Position numbers and translations under genes: made by a program. Below are positions 7,155 through 12,834 of a DNA stretch of 12,834 nucleotides, in pieces. The stretch spans positions 1-12,834 of the forward strand of contig JBEKJU010000186.1 in assembly GCA_050011095.1 (NCBI GenBank). Direction: 5' to 3'. Source of the stretch: JBEKJU01 sp050011095 (GTDB lineage Bacteria; Desulfobacterota; Syntrophorhabdia; Syntrophorhabdales; WCHB1-27). Under the pieces are notes generated by a model. The model searched no databases. It had not been told where the DNA came from and was given only the letters and a program-made list of their open reading frames with translations. The stretch's first letter is position 1; each line of letters starts with the position of its first letter.

Positions 7155-7835
7155 TTAGGGCTCGTCAGAAAATAAATGGGCCATCTGGCTCGTCTTTTTG
7201 TCCGCCCGCTTCGTTGCGAAAAGGTCATGTACATCCAGTACATTTGGCCTTTCCGCGCCTCGCCGATCGGCCAAATTCCTTTCGTCCAGCCGGTCGAGCG
7301 CCAGGTTCAGCCTGAGGAGATTGATCCTTGGCTGCCCCCACGAATATCGCCCCTCGGCCATGGTCTCGACGAGACCCCTCAGGGTTGATTCCTGGATGCC
7401 CCGCGACCCGGATACCCTCGACACCTGGAGGAGGGCCGCTTCAAGGCTGATGTGGGGGTCGAGGCCGCTCGCGGACGCCAGGACGAGGTCCGCCGGCATG
7501 GTCTCCGGGCGTCCGCCGTTCTCCCGGCATACCTTCTTCACCCGACCCGCGACCTCTTCTAAAAATTTCGCACTGGCGGGTCCGAAGTTGGTGCCCCCCG
7601 AGTTGTCCGCGTCGTAGTCGTGAGCCGACGGCCGGCCATGGAAGTAACGGGCGCTCGTGAAGTTCTGTCCGATAAGCGCCGACCCTACCACCCTGCCGCC
7701 TTCCTTGATCAGGCTGCCGGCGGCCTTCCGGGGAAAGAGAAGGCCCGCCAGACCCGTCACGAGAAACGGATAGGCGAGACCCGTCAGCACGGACATTACC
7801 AGGAAGATAAGTAGCGCTCGCGTCAATTCCCTCAT
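7155..7835 (-). CDS. kdpC: Potassium-transporting ATPase subunit C, with an unusual C-terminal tail
   Basis: KdpC is the single-span accessory subunit of the KdpFABC high-affinity K+ pump, held by an N-terminal membrane helix with its bulk on the periplasmic side. Visible features are the anchor helix ALLIFLVMSVLTGLAYPFLVTGLAGLLF (about 7-34) and the family motifs GSALIGQNF (51-59), YFHGRPS (64-70), NSGGTNFGP (78-86), PADLVLASASGLDPHIS (114-130) and INLLRLNLALD (171-181). KdpC normally ends just after this last motif, at about 190 residues. Here the frame runs on to residue 226. The extra 43 or so residues (DERNLADRRGAERPNVLDVH and onward to MAHLFSDEP) come from a palindromic segment and do not look like KdpC. 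The ATG at 7835 is preceded by GAGGAGG (complement of 7843-7849), which overlaps the kdpB stop. Its end is 17 bp from that of the convergent kdpD-like gene. Confidence 0.95.
   Translation of the reverse strand: MRELTRALLIFLVMSVLTGLAYPFLVTGLAGLLFPRKAAGSLIKEGGRVVGSALIGQNFTSARYFHGRPSAHDYDADNSGGTNFGPASAKFLEEVAGRVKKVCRENGGRPETMPADLVLASASGLDPHISLEAALLQVSRVSGSRGIQESTLRGLVETMAEGRYSWGQPRINLLRLNLALDRLDERNLADRRGAERPNVLDVHDLFATKRADKKTSQMAHLFSDEP
7158..7286. repeat. Palindrome-rich segment encoding the extra tail of KdpC; possible inserted element
   Basis: Within about 130 bp there are several dyads: ATGTAC (7227-7232) and GTACAT (7238-7243) around ATCCA; a 10-bp palindrome GCCGATCGGC (7262-7271); ATTTGGCC (7242-7249) with GGCCAAAT (7269-7276); and flanking AAAGG and CCTTT that extend the central hairpin with internal loops. 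GGCTCGTC occurs twice (7159-7166 and 7187-7194). The segment coincides with the part of kdpC beyond the normal family end and lies just after the kdpD stop. From memory it resembles dispersed intergenic elements in deltaproteobacterial genomes, but only one copy is in this window, so mobility cannot be shown here. Confidence 0.5.
7178..7199 (+). terminator. Possible weak intrinsic terminator for the kinase-less kdpD transcript
   Basis: On the + strand GGGCC (7178-7182) can pair with GGCTC (7187-7191) around an ATCT loop, including one G-U pair, and is followed by GTC and five Ts (7195-7199). This lies 40 bp after the kdpD stop and inside the 3' end of convergent kdpC. A five-pair stem is weak, so Rho-dependent ending or antisense read-through into kdpC is also possible. 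Confidence 0.35.
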
Positions 7836-7847
7836 TGCATAACCTCC

Positions 7848-9884
<2,037 letters not shown>

Positions 9885-9894
9885 GGCAGCCTCC

Positions 9895-11592
9895 CTAAAA
9901 CGTCCGGCCTGCGGCGAGCAGGAGATGGTCGAGGACGGGCCCGAGGACGAGGGCGGGAAAGAAGGTCAGGGCACCGACAATCAGCACCACCGCCGCGAGC
10001 ATCCCCACAAACAGGGGACTTGCCGTGGGGAATGTGGCCGCGCTCGGGGGGATGCTCTTTTTTGCGGAAAGGGAGCCGGCAACCGCCAGGGCCGGGATGA
10101 TTGTCAGGAATCGGCCGATAAGCATGCAAAAGCCGGTGGTCAGGTTGTAAAAGGGTGTATTCACATCGAGACCCGCAAAGGCCGACCCGTTATTGCCGGC
10201 GGCGGAAAAGAAGGCATAGAGTATCTCCGAGAGGCCGTGGGGACCGGCGTTGGCGCGGCCCGCGAGGCCCGCGGGTGTTGAGACCGCGATCCCCGCGAAG
10301 ATGAGCGATGCAATCGCGGGGGCAACCACGACGATGACGGCCATGACCATCTCCCGCGATTCGAGCTTCTTTCCCAAAAACTCGGGCGTGCGGCCGATCA
10401 TCAGCCCCGCGAGAAAGAGTGCCAATATCGCGTACATGAGCATGCCGACCATCCCCACGCCCACGCCCCCGAAGATGACCTCGCCGACCGCCATGTTGAA
10501 CATATAGACGAGCCCTGCGAGGGGCGTCATGCTGTCGTGCATGGCGTTGACCGAGCCGTTGGACGTCACCGTGGTGGCCTGGCCCCAGAGCACGGACGGG
10601 CCTATGCCGAAGCGGACCTCTTTCCCTTCCATATTGGCGTTGACGCCCATTCTCGCGAGCAGCGGGTTTGTCTGCCACTCGGCGGAAAGCGCGAAAACGA
10701 GGCCTAAAAGGAAAAGGAGCGCCATGGCGGCGAAGATGGCCCAACCCTGGGGGCGGTTGCGGAGCATTATCCCGAACATGAAAGGCAGTGACACGGGGAT
10801 GAGCAGGATTGCCAGGGCCTCCAGGAAATTGGACGTCCCTGTGGGGTTCTCGAAGGGGTGGGCGGAATTGGCGTTGAAGAACCCGCCTCCGTTGGAGCCG
10901 AGCTGCTTGATGGCGATCTGCGATGCGGCAGGCCCGACGGCGATCACCTGTTCGGGGCCTTCGAGGGTTTTGGCCGACACGTAAGGCCCGAATGTCTGGA
11001 CAGCGCCCTGGGATACCAGGACAAGGGATAGTATGATGCTGAAGGGGAGCAGAATATAGAGCACCGAGCGGGTCATATCGACCCAGAAGTTGCCCACCGT
11101 CTGCTTCAGCTTTACCGTAAAGGCCCTGATGAGCGGCAGAAGAACGGCAATCCCCACGGCGGCCGACAGAAAGTTCTGGACGGTCATCCCCACCATCTGG
11201 GTGAGGTAGCTCATGGTGGTCTCCCCGCCGTAGGCCTGCCAGTTCGTGTTCGTCACAAAGGATATGGCGGTATTGAGGGCGGTATCCCAGCGGACGGCGC
11301 CCAAATGCTGCGGATTGAGCGGCAGGTGTCCCTGGAAAAGTTGGAGGGGAAGCAGCACGGCGAAGCCGGGACACGTGCAGAGGAGAAAGGCGAGGCAGTA
11401 GCGCTTCCAGGACATCTCCTCCGTCGGGTCTATCCGGCAGAAGCGGTAGATGGCCCGTTCAGCAGGTCCCGCCACCCTGCTCAAGAGATTGGGCCTCCCC
11501 TCGAAGACCGCCGCCATGTAGCGGCCGAGAAAGGGCGCGAGAAGGAGCAGTATGGCGAGGAATCCTGCAATGTAGTAAATGTCCTTAACCAT
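9895..11592 (-). CDS. kdpA: Potassium-transporting ATPase subunit A (K+ channel-like subunit)
   Basis: KdpA is the K+-selective membrane subunit of KdpFABC, related to the Trk/Ktr superfamily of channel-like transporters. The protein has 565 residues, close to E. coli KdpA (557), and is hydrophobic throughout, with about ten membrane helices. The four pore-loop regions are recognisable: TNTNWQAYGGE (114-124), QLGSNGGGFFNANSAHPFEN (230-249), SNGSVNAMHDSMTPLAG (344-360) and GNNGSAFAGLDVNTPFYN (466-483). The pore glycines look conserved. It begins the kdpABC operon. The ATG at 11592 is supported by GGAGGT (complement of 11596-11601), although spacing is only 3 nt, and by the family N-terminus (a short polar start and then the first helix, YYIAGFLAILLLLAP). 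A promoter and a KdpE-like operator lie in the 135-bp leader. No small kdpF frame precedes it. Confidence 0.98.
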   Translation of the reverse strand: MVKDIYYIAGFLAILLLLAPFLGRYMAAVFEGRPNLLSRVAGPAERAIYRFCRIDPTEEMSWKRYCLAFLLCTCPGFAVLLPLQLFQGHLPLNPQHLGAVRWDTALNTAISFVTNTNWQAYGGETTMSYLTQMVGMTVQNFLSAAVGIAVLLPLIRAFTVKLKQTVGNFWVDMTRSVLYILLPFSIILSLVLVSQGAVQTFGPYVSAKTLEGPEQVIAVGPAASQIAIKQLGSNGGGFFNANSAHPFENPTGTSNFLEALAILLIPVSLPFMFGIMLRNRPQGWAIFAAMALLFLLGLVFALSAEWQTNPLLARMGVNANMEGKEVRFGIGPSVLWGQATTVTSNGSVNAMHDSMTPLAGLVYMFNMAVGEVIFGGVGVGMVGMLMYAILALFLAGLMIGRTPEFLGKKLESREMVMAVIVVVAPAIASLIFAGIAVSTPAGLAGRANAGPHGLSEILYAFFSAAGNNGSAFAGLDVNTPFYNLTTGFCMLIGRFLTIIPALAVAGSLSAKKSIPPSAATFPTASPLFVGMLAAVVLIVGALTFFPALVLGPVLDHLLLAAGRTF

Positions 11593-11654
11593 GGGACCTC
11601 CATTTTCCTAATCCTGGGCAAACCCTTCACGCCTGAAAGGTAGTGGATAAAGAT

Positions 11655-11683
11655 AATATAGAATAAGTCGACGTACACGTAAA
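11655..11683 (-). promoter_or_regulatory. Candidate sigma-70 promoter for kdpABC
   Basis: Read on the minus strand, TTTACG (complement of 11678-11683) and TATATT (complement of 11655-11660) are separated by exactly 17 bp and match the -35 and -10 consensus at 4/6 and 5/6 positions. Transcription would start near 11648, giving a leader of about 55 nt before the kdpA ATG. The -35 overlaps the T-rich putative KdpE site, which fits an activator-dependent promoter with a poor -35. Activity is inferred from sequence only. Confidence 0.5.
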
Positions 11684-11698
11684 AATAGTATAAAAATG
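11678..11698 (-). promoter_or_regulatory. Putative KdpE operator upstream of kdpA
   Basis: The minus strand reads CATTTTTATACTATTTTTAC followed by G. It holds a direct repeat of TTTTTA spaced 11 bp start to start, about one helical turn, as expected for a head-to-tail response-regulator dimer. As I recall it, the E. coli kdpFABC operator is the T-rich sequence ATTTTTATACTTTTTTTAC, which this matches at all but about one position despite the GC-rich host. Its position just upstream of kdpA supports the call. KdpE itself is not in the window. Confidence 0.6.
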
Positions 11699-11727
11699 GC
11701 AGGGGGTGCCTCCAGTTCGCCCTTCGC

Positions 11728-12834
11728 CTAATCGATCGCGAAATGTTCTCCCCCGGATGACCTGGGCAGGGAAAAGGTGAACCGGTTTCCCCTGTCGAAG
11801 GGCGAATCGACCCATATCATGCCGCCGTGGGCTTCGAGAATGCCCCTGCAAATGGAGAGGCCGAGCCCTGACCCGCCCGAGCCGGTGGAGCGCTGCAACC
11901 GGTAGAATTTATCGAATATATGCTGCCTTTCATCCACTGGAACGATGGGGCCGCGGTCGGCGACGCTCACGAGGAGGGCCGTATCAGCGGCCCGCGCGGA
12001 GACCGTGATCTCGCTTCCCGAGGGGGCGTATTTCGCGGCGTTCTCCAGAAGATTGAGCAGTACGTGTTCGATGAGGGCGAAATCGGCCTTGACAAGGGGG
12101 AGGTCCTGCGGGATGTCGACCACGACGGGATGCCCCTCGAGCATGTCGTCCATATCCCGGAGCGTCACGCCGACTATATCCTGCACGTCGCACCATTCGG
12201 CGCGCACCTTCAGCGTGCCGCTTTGAAGGCGGGCCATGTCGAGGAGGTTCCCCACAAAACGGTTCAACCGGAGCGTCCCCTTTTTGATCGTATCAAGGAG
12301 GATGTCCTTCGATTCCTGATCGTACGGATTTCCTTCCGCGAGAAGGCTCGTCACCGCTCCCGTAATAGAGGCAAGGGGCGTGCGGAGGTCGTGGGAGATC
12401 GAATCGAGCAAGGCCTTGTGCAGCTTTTCCGACTCGGCGAGGCGGTGCACCTGTTGGGCCTGTTCCGCGAGTCTGAGCCGGATGATCGCAACGGCGGCCA
12501 GGTTGGCGAAGGCCTCGATAAGCCTGAGCTTCTCCTGGGAGATGCCCTTTTTGCCCTCCCCAAGGCCGATGCAGAGGACAGCGAGCGTCTTTTCGTCCGC
12601 CTTGACGGGGAAAATGGACTCGCTTGCCTGCCGGAGAACTTCTGTTCCCCTGCCCGCGCTCCGGCCGTGCTCGAGGACCCAGTGGACGACCGCCATCTCC
12701 TTATCATCCCGTGCGCAGGCGCGGGCAGGGGAGGCGGCGAGGTCAAGGATGGCGGTACGGTCCCGTGTGGGCATGAGGATTGATACCTGGCCGCCCAGCG
12801 CCTCCGACACGGTGGAGGTGAAGGTCGTGATGAT
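11728..12834 (-). CDS. kdpD: Sensor histidine kinase KdpD, C-terminal part (5' end outside window)
   Basis: This is the C-terminal half of the KdpD kinase, which phosphorylates KdpE to switch on kdp expression at low potassium. The frame stays open to the window edge: 8 further codons (IITTFTST) precede the GTG at 12810, and the text is mid-GAF, so that GTG is not a real start. Counting from that valine: the GAF-like region spans about 1-115; HisKA has the H-box SISHDLRTPL with H140; the N-box LNLLENAAKYAP includes N257; the F-box is IFDKFYR; and the G2 box is GSGLGLSICRG. The G1 box reads DRGPIVP, where most kinases have DxGxG, so its second glycine is replaced by isoleucine (codon 11944-11946). 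The gene ends with TAG at 11728-11730, 135 bp before kdpA on the same strand. Whether it is a full-length KdpD depends on sequence to the right. Confidence 0.93.
   Translation of the reverse strand: MITTFTSTVSEALGGQVSILMPTRDRTAILDLAASPARACARDDKEMAVVHWVLEHGRSAGRGTEVLRQASESIFPVKADEKTLAVLCIGLGEGKKGISQEKLRLIEAFANLAAVAIIRLRLAEQAQQVHRLAESEKLHKALLDSISHDLRTPLASITGAVTSLLAEGNPYDQESKDILLDTIKKGTLRLNRFVGNLLDMARLQSGTLKVRAEWCDVQDIVGVTLRDMDDMLEGHPVVVDIPQDLPLVKADFALIEHVLLNLLENAAKYAPSGSEITVSARAADTALLVSVADRGPIVPVDERQHIFDKFYRLQRSTGSGGSGLGLSICRGILEAHGGMIWVDSPFDRGNRFTFSLPRSSGGEHFAID

Noticed and set aside
10190..11374. A 394-codon frame on the same strand as kdpA in another phase.
   Set aside because: It is Arg/Pro/Gly-rich, overlaps kdpA completely and has no recognisable domain.
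11481..11678. A 65-codon frame starting at a GTG in the kdpA leader, considered as kdpF or a leader peptide.
   Set aside because: It has no Shine-Dalgarno, begins beside the -35 region, continues out of frame into kdpA and does not follow the KdpF pattern of one helix plus a short polar end.
11697..11727. A terminator after the right-hand kdpD on the minus strand (GGCA, five Cs, TGCC, then ATTTTT).
   Set aside because: The stem is only four pairs and the T-run belongs to the putative KdpE operator, so this is too weak to call.

Overview
The window reads as a GC-rich chromosome segment from a Gram-negative bacterium with an outer membrane, since it encodes the LPS-assembly lipoprotein LptE. 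The gene content (argF-argG, leuS-lptE, Kdp potassium pump) and the protein style suggest a deltaproteobacterial / Desulfobacterota lineage of the Syntrophorhabdus-Syntrophus-Geobacter kind. That placement is inference; no rRNA or other phylogenetic marker lies here. No prophage, transposase, CRISPR array, tRNA or rRNA gene was found.

Left part (1-4731, all + strand): the 3' end of argF (ornithine carbamoyltransferase, cut by the window edge), a 136-bp gap holding a palindrome and a tandem 14-bp repeat, then argG (argininosuccinate synthase), leuS (leucyl-tRNA synthetase) and lptE. The last three are separated by only 26 and 4 bases and look like one transcription unit. argH does not follow argG, and holA, often found after lptE in deltaproteobacteria, does not follow lptE.

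Middle (4732-5100): a 369-bp gene-free stretch carrying two copies of a hairpin-rich repeat with a perfectly conserved 31-bp head. It ends in an AT-rich promoter-like segment before the next gene.

Right part (5101-12834): a potassium-homeostasis locus. On the + strand is a KdpD-type sensor of 678 residues with all input domains (KdpD P-loop domain, USP domain, four-helix membrane module, GAF-like domain) but no histidine kinase core. Convergent to it, on the - strand, is kdpA-kdpB-kdpC, the ion-pumping P-type ATPase, tightly coupled so that each Shine-Dalgarno overlaps the previous stop codon. Upstream of kdpA on the same strand lies the C-terminal half of a second KdpD, with GAF, HisKA and HATPase regions, running off the right edge. 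Both proteins contain the KdpD GAF-like domain, so they are paralogues and not two halves of one split gene. A T-rich direct repeat between this kdpD and kdpA closely resembles the E. coli KdpE operator as I remember it. KdpE itself and KdpF are not visible.

The points most worth a second look are the kinase-less KdpD beside a conventional kdp operon, the putative KdpE operator, an unusual roughly 43-residue tail on KdpC encoded by palindromic DNA that looks inserted, and the several repeat families in the non-coding DNA. I did not find a clearly new system; the kinase-less KdpD is the nearest candidate for an under-described regulatory arrangement.
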